From: Paenibacillus sp. JNUCC32
GTDB taxonomy: Bacteria > Bacillota > Bacilli > Paenibacillales > Paenibacillaceae
Direction of reading: 5' to 3'
Assembly: GCF_014863545.1 (NCBI RefSeq)
Contig: NZ_CP062260.1
Location: 2,790,001 to 2,854,000, forward strand
DNA length: 64,000 nucleotides
Shown: positions 27,171-35,753 of the stretch, in pieces
How the letters are laid out: each line of letters opens with the position of its first letter
Position numbering within the stretch: position 1 is the first letter of the stretch
Translations under genes and position numbers: made by a program
The notes under the pieces: model-generated
Databases searched by the model: none
The model's input: only the letters and a program-made list of their open reading frames with translations
What the model was told of the DNA's origin: nothing

Positions 27171-27203
27171 AAGGTCCGGCCACATTCTTATTGGCCGGAC
27201 CTT
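27171..27203. terminator. Bidirectional terminator at the left edge of the array
   Basis: A perfect stem AAGGTCCGGCC / GGCCGGACCTT with a loop of about eleven bases. It serves the CDF gene and the truncated coding fragment on the other strand. Confidence 0.85.
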
Positions 27204-27209
27204 TCATCA

Positions 27210-27315
27210 ATTCTGTGCTTCGATCGATTTTAAAAGACTGCGCTTCAATTCCTCCATCGTTTCATAGCGGTTCAGGTCAACGCCTATGATGTGAGGCGGG
27301 CTTCTGGGATCACCT
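27210..27315 (-). pseudogene. C-terminal fragment of a chromosomal gene cut by the array
   Basis: The minus strand encodes EGDPRSPPHIIGVDLNRYET then MEELKRSLLKSIEAQN before TGA, followed by a terminator. The frame has a stop just upstream, at the end of the last cassette gene, and there is no start. Base use is that of the GC-richer chromosome. I read it as the tail of a resident gene that was truncated when the cassette array arrived or shrank. The family is not recognised. Confidence 0.6.
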
Positions 27316-27840
27316 TCAAGATTTATTTACCTTGTCTTCTCCAAAATAAAACCCTTTAAGTTGTTGATCAAAGAAATCCCTTAAGTTTTCTTGATCGATT
27401 GTATAAATCATTTGCCTAGTCCATATATCTGTTCTTGTTATATAAATCTTTTCAAGATCATATTGGATTCTTATTTCTTTTCCGGTCTTTAATTTAAAAA
27501 CAATCCCTGCACTAATGCTGGTGTTTGATGGTATTTGTTTCAACGCTATACGATCTGAATCAGGTACAGAATTAATCCAATTTACAATATTATTAATTTC
27601 ATCCTGATTTAATTCAACGTCTATCCAATCGATATATGCACCTGATCCTTTTCTGGTGTATCGTGCTTTGGACATCTCCGTGCTGGAGATTTGTTTTACC
27701 TGAATTTCTTTATTTAAGTTTGACTGACTCATGAAACCATTCATATCACCAAGAACAAAATATAATGTCCCTATAACGAGTATGAGGACAATAAGTGTTC
27801 TTCTATTCTTTAGATTGGTTATAATCGCACTCTCCCCCAT
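27316..27840 (-). CDS. Cassette 33: membrane-anchored protein of unknown function
   Basis: The 174 residues include an N-terminal membrane anchor (about residues 13-31, RTLIVLILVIGTLYFVLG) and an outside domain with many charged residues ending DKVNKS. I start at ATG 27840; the longer open frame to 27990 is the attC site translated. This is the last cassette: no attC follows it, and its stop codon abuts the truncated chromosomal fragment. No family recognised. Confidence 0.65.
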   Translation of the reverse strand: MGESAIITNLKNRRTLIVLILVIGTLYFVLGDMNGFMSQSNLNKEIQVKQISSTEMSKARYTRKGSGAYIDWIDVELNQDEINNIVNWINSVPDSDRIALKQIPSNTSISAGIVFKLKTGKEIRIQYDLEKIYITRTDIWTRQMIYTIDQENLRDFFDQQLKGFYFGEDKVNKS

Positions 27841-27843
27841 GGC

Positions 27844-28000
27844 TAATAAAGTTGGTGTGTTCACGAACTCCACCACCATAAGGCCCGAAAGGCCGCGCCG
27901 CGATGCGGTTAGGTGGTGCGAATTTAGCCGGCAATTACTTCTCCGACTTCCCGCCTGGACCGAGGGGCGTATGCCCCGATGAGTGAACACATTGTTATTA
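27844..28000 (-). repeat. attC32 (left-most cassette recombination site)
   Basis: Plus strand: left core TAATAAA (decayed), inner box GTTCACG, inner stems including GGCCCGAAAGGCC, right box GTGAACAC and right core GTTATTA. Confidence 0.75.
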
Positions 28001-28029
28001 AGATATCAGCGCCTTCTTCGAATAAGTAT

Positions 28030-29073
28030 TCAACTTACTATGTCTCTTCTAATATTTCTTATATTGGGTTCAATTTGATCAAATCGATTTAAACAGTGGT
28101 TTCGAATCATTTCTAAGTCATTGATACTTTGAGACTCATCTTTATTCCTAAATAGAATATTCATAACCCAGTTAGATAGATTACGAAGATGTGCACGATA
28201 AGAGTAAAAGCGAATCAAGTCCAGATTAATCTGAATCTTTCGATCCAACTGTTTAATATAAGAAGATATAAAGATGTCGAAACTCGAACCAATATAGCCA
28301 AACAAATTATACTCAGGTGGTGCTATGATCACCGATTCCCAGTCTAAAAAGAACAACTGATTATTGTGATATATGATATTTCCACCCCACATATCACCGT
28401 GACACAAAACAAGTTGGCTAGCATTGATATGAACTGAATTCCGAATTTCTCTAACTAAGTTCATGTAAAAGAGAATTTGTTCTTTCTTTAATAAAACAAG
28501 CTTTCGTAGTGATTGATTTAAGTCATTGTTTAGATTTGATTTCTCAAGGATCGAAATACATCTCAAAAGATCAGATTCGAAAGTGACATCAAATGATTCC
28601 TTTGGTAATAAATTCTGATTCACGTGCGGAGTAATCTGTTCTAATGTAGCCACGGACTTTGCAATTCCTACAAGAATCTCTTCTGAGAAAGGATATGCCT
28701 CGGTCAAGGTCTCTCCAACTATAAAATTAAATAAAACTATAGTGATGTCTTGTAATTTAGTAAATAAACTCCCAAAGCAATTCTTTATTGGATGAGTCAT
28801 GTTTATAAACAACCCTTGATGATAAAGATCCCAAGTCAAAGGTAGGTAATAATGTAGTCGTCGTATTCCCTCTCTTTGTCTATCATTATGATGATCAAAT
28901 AACTTCAAGTAATATTGTTGTTCGTCAATACAATTTACTTTATAGGAATACGCCGAATCCCCGACCGGAATAAATTCAATATCCTTAATAAGAATTCCGT
29001 AGTTTTTTTGTATGAATAAAATAAGCTGTTCATCTTCGATTTTGAACTTACTTATCAAAAGTCTCACCACCAT
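28030..29073 (-). CDS. Cassette 32: aminoglycoside/choline phosphotransferase-like kinase
   Basis: The 347-residue APH-fold kinase has the catalytic loop LCHGDMWGGNI near residue 235 and the metal-binding FFLDWESVI near 255. The N-lobe carries KVNCIDEQQYYLKLFD with the ATP-contacting Lys. The start is uncertain: I use the ATG at 29073 (MVVRLLISK); the longer frame to 29184 translates attC31. Members phosphorylate small hydroxyl compounds, including some antibiotics. Substrate unknown; a role in resistance is only a possibility. Confidence 0.85.
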   Translation of the reverse strand: MVVRLLISKFKIEDEQLILFIQKNYGILIKDIEFIPVGDSAYSYKVNCIDEQQYYLKLFDHHNDRQREGIRRLHYYLPLTWDLYHQGLFINMTHPIKNCFGSLFTKLQDITIVLFNFIVGETLTEAYPFSEEILVGIAKSVATLEQITPHVNQNLLPKESFDVTFESDLLRCISILEKSNLNNDLNQSLRKLVLLKKEQILFYMNLVREIRNSVHINASQLVLCHGDMWGGNIIYHNNQLFFLDWESVIIAPPEYNLFGYIGSSFDIFISSYIKQLDRKIQINLDLIRFYSYRAHLRNLSNWVMNILFRNKDESQSINDLEMIRNHCLNRFDQIEPNIRNIRRDIVS

Positions 29074-29105
29074 ATGATTGAGGAATTGTGGTTTGCGCTG
29101 ATTTC

Positions 29106-29269
29106 CGATAACTTCTTTATATTCACGAACCCTCACTGGCTTAAGGGGCGAATACCCCGGGTCCGACGGACTTAGCCAGTGCAAGGTTGTCAGGTTGATC
29201 CCGCTCCCCTGAAATCCCTCATACCAGACCGAGAAACGAACGGTTCAATGCGTAAATATGGTGTTTTAT
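29106..29269 (-). repeat. attC31
   Basis: Left core CGATAAC, TATTCACGAAC box, inner GGCGAATACCCC-type stem, right arm GCGTAAATATGGT and core GTTTTAT. Intact in outline with a decayed right core. Confidence 0.8.
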
Positions 29270-29308
29270 TTGAAGGACTTGTCCTCCTCAACTTACTTTA
29301 CAATTCCT

Positions 29309-29734
29309 TCAAACTTTTCCTTCATTAAAAAACTTGATTTCAATCTCGTTTTTTACAATATTTTTTAATCCTTCTTGATAATAAGGCATAAATTCATCTG
29401 CTCTATCAATATCTACCCATTCAACATGACTAATTTCGGATGGTCTAGTTATCTCTTGTTGCCCGCCTATTATTTCAGCTCTAAAAGTAATAAACACTAC
29501 GTGTTCATCATGTTTTGTTAATATTGCCTCATTGATAGCCACTACACCGTGGACTTTAATATCAAATCCCGTTTCTTCCTTTGCTTCGCGGATTGCAGCC
29601 GCATCTAAGGTCTCGTTTTCTTCAACGCCTCCACCTGGTAATGACCAAGTACCGTTTTTATGATTCTTCACCATGAGGATTTTTGTTTTGTCTTTATCTG
29701 TAATCAAAGAATACGCAACGTCTATTCGTTTCAT
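29309..29734 (-). CDS. Cassette 31: NUDIX hydrolase
   Basis: The 141-residue NUDIX domain has a complete Nudix box GGGVEENETLDAAAIREAKE then ETGF (about residues 33-56). GGAAG precedes the ATG. It starts MKRIDVAYSLITDKDKTKIL like MutT/NudG-type proteins that hydrolyse nucleotide derivatives. A second NUDIX cassette lies at 57792-58331, and an unrelated chromosomal one at 4591-4995. Confidence 0.92.
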   Translation of the reverse strand: MKRIDVAYSLITDKDKTKILMVKNHKNGTWSLPGGGVEENETLDAAAIREAKEETGFDIKVHGVVAINEAILTKHDEHVVFITFRAEIIGGQQEITRPSEISHVEWVDIDRADEFMPYYQEGLKNIVKNEIEIKFFNEGKV

Positions 29735-29777
29735 ATGATCTTCCTTTTTTATGTTTTTTAAGTTTCACATGTCTTTC

Positions 29778-29900
29778 AGATAACGGTTAAAGTTTTAATA
29801 AGACCGTCATTCGTTTCAATTCAATCCACACTTCTGAGAGTGGGGCGTCAGCACGATGCTTCTAGAAATGTATATTTCAGTAACTGATGTTTATAAATGT
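29778..29900 (-). repeat. attC30, decayed
   Basis: Left core AGATAAC and TTAAAG arm are present, but the right arm (around TTTCAGTAACTGATG) is not a normal GTT core. Probably inactive. Confidence 0.45.
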
Positions 29901-29907
29901 ACGTTGC

Positions 29908-30360
29908 TTATTTGTTACCGAGTTGTTCCGCCAAACCGACTAGAATTCCTTCGGTTCCACGAATGTAGCAGAGCCGATACGAGTCCTCATACTGAACGAC
30001 TTCGCCAACGAGCTGAGCACCATGCTTAGTGAGTCTGGATACCATTTCGTCAATGTCTTCCACGGTGAACATGACGCGTAGATAACCGAGGGCGTTTACA
30101 GGAGAAGTCCGGTGATCTGATATAGTAGGTGGGGTGAGAAATCGGGAAAGCTCAATTCGGCTGTGGCCGTCTGGGGTAACCATCATAGCAATCTCTACGC
30201 ACTGTGAACCCAGTCCGGTTACGCGACCAGCCCATTCACCTTCGACCGTGGCTCGCCCTTCGAGCTTCAAGCCAATCTCCTCGAAGAAAGAAATTGCGTC
30301 ATCAAGGGATTCTACAACGATGCCGACATTGTCCATTCTTAGTAAATTGTTTTTTTCCAT
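29908..30360 (-). CDS. Cassette 30: VOC-family (glyoxalase/dioxygenase-like) protein
   Basis: This 150-residue vicinal-oxygen-chelate protein has two beta-alpha-beta-beta-beta modules: DNVGIVVESLDDAISFFEEI (6-25) and LGYLRVMFTVEDIDEMVSRL (about 92-111). The fold serves glyoxalases, ring-cleaving dioxygenases and fosfomycin or bleomycin resistance proteins. The metal ligands of the last group are not conserved clearly enough to call it one. GGAG precedes the ATG. Confidence 0.88.
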   Translation of the reverse strand: MEKNNLLRMDNVGIVVESLDDAISFFEEIGLKLEGRATVEGEWAGRVTGLGSQCVEIAMMVTPDGHSRIELSRFLTPPTISDHRTSPVNALGYLRVMFTVEDIDEMVSRLTKHGAQLVGEVVQYEDSYRLCYIRGTEGILVGLAEQLGNK

Positions 30361-30426
30361 TGCTATATCTCCTTATGTGTACAATTTATTTATAGGAAAA
30401 AGTGAAATTTGGTTTTCGGGTATGTC

Positions 30427-30581
30427 ATATAACGTTAATGTATCTACGAACCCGAGAGGCTTATGGGGAACAACGACCGGGTCAACGAACATAGCCTCGT
30501 CTGCCTGACTTAACTTCTCCGAAATGCCTCGGGCAGATTAAGGAGCCGCAAGGGTGCACCACCGTGAATACGGTGTTACGT
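30427..30581 (-). repeat. attC29
   Basis: Left core ATATAAC, box GTATCTACGAACCC, inner GAGAGGCTTA / TAGCCTCG stem, right arm CCGTGAATACGGT and core GTTACGT. Confidence 0.85.
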
Positions 30582-30619
30582 GATGCCCAAAGTTCTATTC
30601 GATCGATCCACAAATTAAT

Positions 30620-31186
30620 CTATTCTTTCCAAAGTCTTGTTACTTCTTCTAATACCAGGTCTTTAAATTTTAATTTATAGATGTCTGGTTTCTTTGTTTG
30701 ATTCATGAAATCCAATCCGTAATTCGGATTAAAATGATTCATCATCAATGTCATTACATTCCCGTGTGTTCCAATAGCAATTTTCTTTCCCTCGTGTTCT
30801 TCTAAGATATTTTTCAACACTATAACTGATCGATTCTGGCAAACAGTATTAGACTCTCCTCCTGGCAATGCATAGGAAGGGTCATCAAACATCTTCTTCA
30901 TTGCGGGTATAAATTCTTCATTAGTAATAACATAGTCTGAAAAGTGCCTTTCCCTAAGATCCTCAAATATCTGAATATCTAATTCTAACTCTTTGGCCAA
31001 CCCCTCCAATGTTAGAATAGCTCGAGCATAAGGACTTGATGTAATAATGTTTATTCCTTCATCCTTTAAAATTTCTGTTATTTTTTCTGCGTTCATCTTT
31101 CCCTCTAGGGTAAGCCCCCTGGTTCTTTCATTTCCTTCAGTATATGGTGACTCGGCATGCCTAACCATATAAATAATGGTCTTCAT
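30620..31186 (-). CDS. Cassette 29: histidine phosphatase family protein
   Basis: The 188-residue phosphatase of the phosphoglycerate-mutase superfamily has the RHG-type motif as VRHAESPYTEGN at residues 8-19 and a second His in IAIGTHGNVMTLMM near 137. GGGAGGG stands just before the ATG at 31186; the longer frame to 31225 enters the attC site. The family dephosphorylates small metabolites or proteins by a phospho-His intermediate. Substrate unknown. Confidence 0.9.
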   Translation of the reverse strand: MKTIIYMVRHAESPYTEGNERTRGLTLEGKMNAEKITEILKDEGINIITSSPYARAILTLEGLAKELELDIQIFEDLRERHFSDYVITNEEFIPAMKKMFDDPSYALPGGESNTVCQNRSVIVLKNILEEHEGKKIAIGTHGNVMTLMMNHFNPNYGLDFMNQTKKPDIYKLKFKDLVLEEVTRLWKE

Positions 31187-31195
31187 ATAACCCTC

Positions 31196-31352
31196 CCTGA
31201 ACGTTCCCTTATCCACGTTGTCCAACCGACCAACGGGAGCGGCCGCGATGCGGTTAGTCGGTGCGGATGTGTCCGCTGAATTTGCTTCCCTGCCAATCGC
31301 TTCTCGCGGACCGAGGAGCTGTCAGGCTTGATGCGTGGATATGATGTTAGGT
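31196..31352 (-). repeat. attC28
   Basis: Left core CCTGAAC (altered), box TTATCCACG, long inner stem CCAACCGACCAACGGGAGCG, right arm GCGTGGATATGAT and core GTTAGGT. Its right core matches the left core of attC27 apart from one lost base. Confidence 0.85.
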
Positions 31353-31379
31353 GATGTCCCCCGCTTCCTGGATTAACAT

Positions 31380-32099
31380 TCAAAAGTTCTTTATCTGTTC
31401 CGCTATATACGATCCTTCTTGAAAAATTAAACAATTCAACTGCAATCCATATGCACATCCGCCATCAATTCCTATCTTGTCTTTACTAAACCAAATATCT
31501 GATGTTCCATGGATATCAATAGTTCTTGTATGTCCAAAAATAACTCTTTTGTTTAGATCCTCAAAAGCGTGTTGAATGAATTCATCCTTAATATACATAA
31601 AATCATATTCCGGCTGGTTCTTCCAATCTATAAAATTGGGATTCAATCCCGCATGAACATATATGTGATCATGATCTTCGTGATATAAAGGTAATTCACT
31701 TAAAAAGTCTATGTGGTGACCAAAAAAAGTTTTAATTGTATCCTTCGCCTGGTTCAATATCTCATCAGAGATTTCGTTATTCATGTTATTAATATCACAA
31801 TAACTTTGGAGGGTTTGTATTCCCCCATGTTCAATAAATTTAGATCGAATCAATGCGCTATCATTATTTATTAAATCAACCAATCGTTGGTCATGATTGC
31901 CTCGTAAAGCAATGGCATTATGCATACTTACTAATTCGATTACTTTATCAACTACTGCTTTACTATTAGGCCCTCTATCTACATAATCACCAAGCAAAAT
32001 CAACTGATCATCTATCGAATTAAATTTGATACTATGCAACATCTGATTTAATTGATCGATACATCCATGAATATCGCTAATCATAATTGTTCGCTTCAT
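31380..32099 (-). CDS. Cassette 28: metallophosphoesterase, relative of the chromosomal 10714 gene
   Basis: This 239-residue calcineurin-like phosphoesterase has SDIHGCIDQLN (8-18), GDYVDRGPNSK, LRGNHDQRL, YVHAGLNPNF and GHTRTIDIHG, all metal ligands intact. It is clearly similar along its length to the chromosomal gene at 10714-11442, but AT-richer, and it starts at a normal ATG behind TTAGGAG. It may be a cassette formed from, or related to, the resident gene. Likely substrates: dinucleoside polyphosphates or phosphoproteins. Confidence 0.92.
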   Translation of the reverse strand: MKRTIMISDIHGCIDQLNQMLHSIKFNSIDDQLILLGDYVDRGPNSKAVVDKVIELVSMHNAIALRGNHDQRLVDLINNDSALIRSKFIEHGGIQTLQSYCDINNMNNEISDEILNQAKDTIKTFFGHHIDFLSELPLYHEDHDHIYVHAGLNPNFIDWKNQPEYDFMYIKDEFIQHAFEDLNKRVIFGHTRTIDIHGTSDIWFSKDKIGIDGGCAYGLQLNCLIFQEGSYIAEQIKNF

Positions 32100-32140
32100 A
32101 GAATCTCCTAACTATAAATGTTTTAAGCTCTTGGCGGATT

Positions 32141-32215
32141 TCACCTACGTTCCTGTATTACGACGACGTCCATCTCCCTTAGATAGCTCTTATTCTAGGG
32201 AAGGCAACATCAAAA
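32141..32215 (-). repeat. attC27, truncated
   Basis: The left arm CACCTACGTTCCTGTATTACG is recognisable (one A lost from ACCTAAC) and an inner CCCTTAGATAGC / CTAGGG stem remains, but there is no right core. Decayed. Confidence 0.5.
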
Positions 32216-32259
32216 ATTCAGCTCCAATCATGATATAACATTTGGAAATCTAAAGTAGA

Positions 32260-33372
32260 CTAGACCAGCCTGGGATTCGAGAAGGGCAGCTGGAACCCAG
32301 TTTTCATACAGACCCGTTCAATCTCCTCAACGGGAAACGATGTATTTCTGTTATTCGAAACGAGATTGGTGTAAAAATCATTGATCACTACAGCTATAGG
32401 AGCGTACCGCATTATAATCTCCGCTGCCGAATCCATCACTTCGAGGGATTCCTTACCCTCAGCACAACGACGTATGAATTCGATTCGTTCAGAACGGTTC
32501 ATCCTACCCGTCAATGCTGCTACAAGCCAGTTCACTATTTGTGTTGCCACATAACATCCATCATGAGTCTTGTTCAATTCAAAAAACTCCAATTCGGAAT
32601 CTGACAGTTCAAATCGAGAAGACGTTGCAAGTCCGAAGTCCGAAATATACACACGGTGTCCGTCGGTTAAAACATTGTTAAAGTGAACGTCGAAATGTAG
32701 TAATCCGTTCGCATTCATAAAGGAGACCGTTGACAACAAGTTTGAGTCCAACATGGCAAACGCTGAATTGGCTGCATTCTCACCAATAGCGACCTGTTCG
32801 GCAAGCCAGTTATGCAGGTTGCAAGGTACGTACTCACAGAACAGTACAACATTGTAGTTGGATTGCTCAAGGGCCTCAATACGATCCCGTATTTTTGAAG
32901 TACCCCAAAACTCAACCATTTTGGGAACATCGCTCAGTTCCTCAGAGATTGGATTACGCCGTTCTGGGCTTTTTAACACCCGCCAGTGATACATTAGGGG
33001 AAAGTTCTCACACTGTCTCGCCAGAACCCAGTTGGTGGTCATGGTATGGGCAGCGACCTCACGCCACACTCCAGCACCTGGTGAACCTATCCCATAGTGG
33101 CAATACGGAGGAAGATTGAACGCGTTTCTGGTAGACATATAATTATCGTAGTGGCTTTCAAGTTCCGTAAGCGGAACCATTTTCACGAACACGGGTGTAT
33201 CATCAATTTGTAAGAAAGCCGTTGTACCGCCAATACCAGTATTTAGAACCGTAGCTTTTTCCACTCGCTTGCTAAGCTGTTCATCACTTACCAGACATAA
33301 GGCAGTGGACACGGCGGCATAGCGGGCAAGTCGAATGTCGTGAATCGAATGCTCGTTCGTTGAAAATTTCAT
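32260..33372 (-). CDS. Cassette 27: protein-kinase-like protein
   Basis: The 370 residues have kinase-fold traits: FVKMVPLTE (ATP-binding Lys), LLHFDVHFNNVLTD (catalytic loop with Asp and Asn, HRD replaced by HFD) and VYISDFGLAT (DFG). It has about the length of a bare kinase domain plus a short tail. No sensor domain or membrane helix. Targets unknown; a Ser/Thr kinase or small-molecule kinase role is possible. Base use is less AT-rich than its neighbours. Confidence 0.75.
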   Translation of the reverse strand: MKFSTNEHSIHDIRLARYAAVSTALCLVSDEQLSKRVEKATVLNTGIGGTTAFLQIDDTPVFVKMVPLTELESHYDNYMSTRNAFNLPPYCHYGIGSPGAGVWREVAAHTMTTNWVLARQCENFPLMYHWRVLKSPERRNPISEELSDVPKMVEFWGTSKIRDRIEALEQSNYNVVLFCEYVPCNLHNWLAEQVAIGENAANSAFAMLDSNLLSTVSFMNANGLLHFDVHFNNVLTDGHRVYISDFGLATSSRFELSDSELEFFELNKTHDGCYVATQIVNWLVAALTGRMNRSERIEFIRRCAEGKESLEVMDSAAEIIMRYAPIAVVINDFYTNLVSNNRNTSFPVEEIERVCMKTGFQLPFSNPRLV

Positions 33373-33456
33373 ACGGGATAGCGTCCTTTCGCTCTGTTGT
33401 TCTGGTTAATGCATTTTTTACTATGAATCTAACTATTATCATCTCTCTGTTCTGTC

Positions 33457-33647
33457 GTATAACGTTCTTGTATTCACGACGTCGAGAGGCTTAAAGTACG
33501 CATCTGGAGAGGCGTAGCCTCCAACCAAACCGGCTGAGCGGAGCGCAGTTAGCCTCGCAGATGGGTCCGCCGAATTCTCTCCCCTGCCAATCTCATCCCG
33601 CAGACCGAGGAGCCGTCAGGCTCCGAAGCGTGGATATGATGATAAAT
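33457..33647 (-). repeat. attC26
   Basis: Left core GTATAAC, GTATTCACGACG box, long inner stems with GGAGCCGTCAGGCTCC, right arm AGCGTGGATATGAT and altered core GATAAAT. Confidence 0.8.
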
Positions 33648-33676
33648 GATGCCGGCGCATCTTCGAATTCCCCTCA

Positions 33677-34123
33677 TTACATCTTAATTATAAATCCTGT
33701 CTTATCCCCTTTAGTGAATCCGCAGCTCTCATAAAAGCTATGGGTTCCTTCCATTCTAGAGCTTGTCATTAACATCACTTTGTAACAATCATTCTCCCTA
33801 GCGGTTTCGACTGCTTTTTGAAGTACTAATTTCCCGTAACCGTTCTTTCTATAATCAGAATGTGTAACAACATTCTCAATCAAGCCATATGGTCTTGCGC
33901 CCCTAGTTAAATTCCTAATAAGAACTAAAACGCATGAAGAGACAAGCTTCCCCTCATGCTCTACAACAATAATCTTCATCAGCTTGTCATTCATTATCTC
34001 TCGCCAATGATTTTGTATTTCGTATATATTCAGTTCTGGATCATCTGCATTTAAATGCTTATATAGCAAAAGTAGTTGATCTAATTCATTCCTATGAATG
34101 TATCTGACAGACACATTGGGCAT
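33677..34123 (-). CDS. Cassette 26: GNAT acetyltransferase
   Basis: The 148-residue GNAT domain has the acetyl-CoA loop YRKNGYGKLVLQKAVE (R/Q-x-x-G-x-G) near residue 92 and a C-terminal SFYESCGF. GAGGGAATC precedes the ATG. One of six GNAT cassettes. Acceptor unknown; similar proteins acetylate small amines, including some antibiotics. Confidence 0.9.
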   Translation of the reverse strand: MPNVSVRYIHRNELDQLLLLYKHLNADDPELNIYEIQNHWREIMNDKLMKIIVVEHEGKLVSSCVLVLIRNLTRGARPYGLIENVVTHSDYRKNGYGKLVLQKAVETARENDCYKVMLMTSSRMEGTHSFYESCGFTKGDKTGFIIKM

Positions 34124-34167
34124 GATGATTCCCTCACTATTTGGTTTTTATCAGGTTTCGGCGGTTC

Positions 34168-34200
34168 ATATAACGTTCTTGCATTCACAACAACCACAAC
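34168..34200 (-). repeat. attC25, left half only
   Basis: Left core ATATAAC and GCATTCACAAC remain, but the site runs directly into the end of the next gene, with no right arm. This fuses cassettes 25 and 26. Confidence 0.6.
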
Positions 34201-34201
34201 C

Positions 34202-34741
34202 TTAATGAAATTTTACATCCTGAAATGCACCCTTCGCTAAGATATGCCTTCTCAATACCCCCTCAAATCGCATTCCAGTCTTCTCCATTACTCTGGCGGA
34301 TCCGATATTATCCAGATGGCATCTTGCTTCAATTCGAACTAACCCTAATTCATTGAATCCAAACCCTAAAATTCTTCTAATTACCTCGGACATGTATCCT
34401 TGATTCCAATATTCATTTGACAATACATAACCAAGCTCTGCTCTTTTATTTCGATTATCCCAACTCACAAAACTACAACTACCAATTAGTTTCTTGGCTT
34501 GTTTGTGCTCAATCCCCCAAGGTCCTACTTTCTGTGTGTCATAACGGTTTAACACAAATTCAATAAATGCTTTTGTATTATCAAGTGACTGATGAGTGTC
34601 CCAAACGGTATATCTCGATACCATAGGAAATCTACAATAACTATACATATCATCCTGATCCGAGTAACTTATCTTTCTTAATCTTGTTCGTTCAGTTTCA
34701 AGAACATGGAACTCTTGAAAATGTTCTTCAATTTGCGTCAT
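34202..34741 (-). CDS. Cassette 25: GNAT acetyltransferase (RimJ/RimL type)
   Basis: The protein has about 179 residues with RimJ/RimL-like traits: LETERTRLRKISYSDQDDMY at the start, NQGYMSEVIRRILGFGFNEL with the acetyl-CoA loop, and IGSARVMEKTGMRFEGVLRR. I start at ATG 34741 (GGTGG eight bases upstream). Such enzymes acetylate protein N-termini or small molecules. Its end lies right at a half attC site. Confidence 0.9.
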   Translation of the reverse strand: MTQIEEHFQEFHVLETERTRLRKISYSDQDDMYSYCRFPMVSRYTVWDTHQSLDNTKAFIEFVLNRYDTQKVGPWGIEHKQAKKLIGSCSFVSWDNRNKRAELGYVLSNEYWNQGYMSEVIRRILGFGFNELGLVRIEARCHLDNIGSARVMEKTGMRFEGVLRRHILAKGAFQDVKFH

Positions 34742-34780
34742 TGCAGTCACCACCAGATAAAATATTAGTGCCTAGCTTTC

Positions 34781-34964
34781 AGATAGCGTATATGTATTCG
34801 CGAACCCGAGAACCATAAGGCCCGAAGGGCCGGTCGCGGCGCGGTTAGGTTCGCAGGGTTGTCCGCCAACGCTTCCTGTATCTCTGAAATCGCTCCGCAG
34901 TGAAATCCCTTCGCTCTTTGCGGACCAAGGGGCGAACGCCCGCTGCGCGAATATGGTGTTATGT
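34781..34964 (-). repeat. attC24
   Basis: Left core AGATAGC (one change), GTATTCGCGAAC box, inner GGCCCGAAGGGCC stem, right arm GCGCGAATATGGT and core GTTATGT, which equals the left core of attC23. Confidence 0.85.
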
Positions 34965-34998
34965 GATGTCTGCCTCATCTTCGAATAACTTTCAAAAA

Positions 34999-35430
34999 TT
35001 ATAAGTACTTCTTAAAGGCTTTACTCGAATCACCGTCATAACCTAACTTTGTATAGAACTCGTGTGCTTGCTTCCTCGAAGCTCCGCTGGTTAAAAAGAC
35101 CTTAACACAACCCCTTGAAATACACAGCTCTTCAATATGCTTCATAATGAGCGATCCATAACCTTGACCTTGTCTGTTTCCAGATACAATTACACGTTCT
35201 ACAACCCCAAAAGGTTGTGACTCTATCAACGCATCTAAACATAGATGCAGATGTGCAGTTGCAACGATCTCTTGGTCTACTTCGCAAATGAACAAGAAAC
35301 TATTAGGATCTTGTTTAATTTCTTCTATTCTATCTTCCAACACTTTTATTTTTGTGTTGTTTGGAAGCAACTCTTTATATAGTCCTTCAATAGCTTCGGC
35401 GTCATTGGATCCAGCTTCACGAATTATCAT
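34999..35430 (-). CDS. Cassette 24: GNAT acetyltransferase
   Basis: The 143-residue single GNAT domain starts MIIREAGSNDAEAIEGLYKE. The acetyl-CoA loop is NRQGQGYGSLIMKHIEE (near 90) and the end KQAHEFYTKLGYDG is typical. GAGGAG precedes the ATG. Acceptor unknown. Both cores bounding the cassette read ACATAAC, so it is a complete mobile unit. Confidence 0.9.
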   Translation of the reverse strand: MIIREAGSNDAEAIEGLYKELLPNNTKIKVLEDRIEEIKQDPNSFLFICEVDQEIVATAHLHLCLDALIESQPFGVVERVIVSGNRQGQGYGSLIMKHIEELCISRGCVKVFLTSGASRKQAHEFYTKLGYDGDSSKAFKKYL

Positions 35431-35461
35431 TCACATTCTCCTCTGTATTTAGGATGATTTC

Positions 35462-35604
35462 ACATAACGTTCCCGCATCTGTGACGCGACCCAGCCTTAG
35501 ATAGCTCTTATCTTAGGCTGGGTCGTGTGTTGTCTGAATTTTCGCCTATGAGCGTGCTTGCTTATGAAAAAACCAAGGGGCGGAGCTTAGATGCATGGTT
35601 TAGT
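35462..35604 (-). repeat. attC23
   Basis: Left core ACATAAC, inner stem ACCCAGCCTTAGATAGC / TCTTAGGCTGGGT, right arm TAGATGCATG and altered core GTTTAGT. Confidence 0.75.
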
Positions 35605-35753
35605 GATGTTACTGCCTTATCTGTAATTACATTCTCATAAATGTTTTACGGATATATATTGTTTCTTATGTATTCATTCTAGTTATTTATAGTATTTTAA
35701 TGGTATTTCATCATATCTTATATGTTATAATTTTCTAGTACAATATACGGCTT

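Noticed and set aside
34772..34978. 68-codon minus-strand ORF
   Set aside because: It lies wholly inside attC24 and translates its stems; similar frames cover attC32, attC18, attC9 and attC2.
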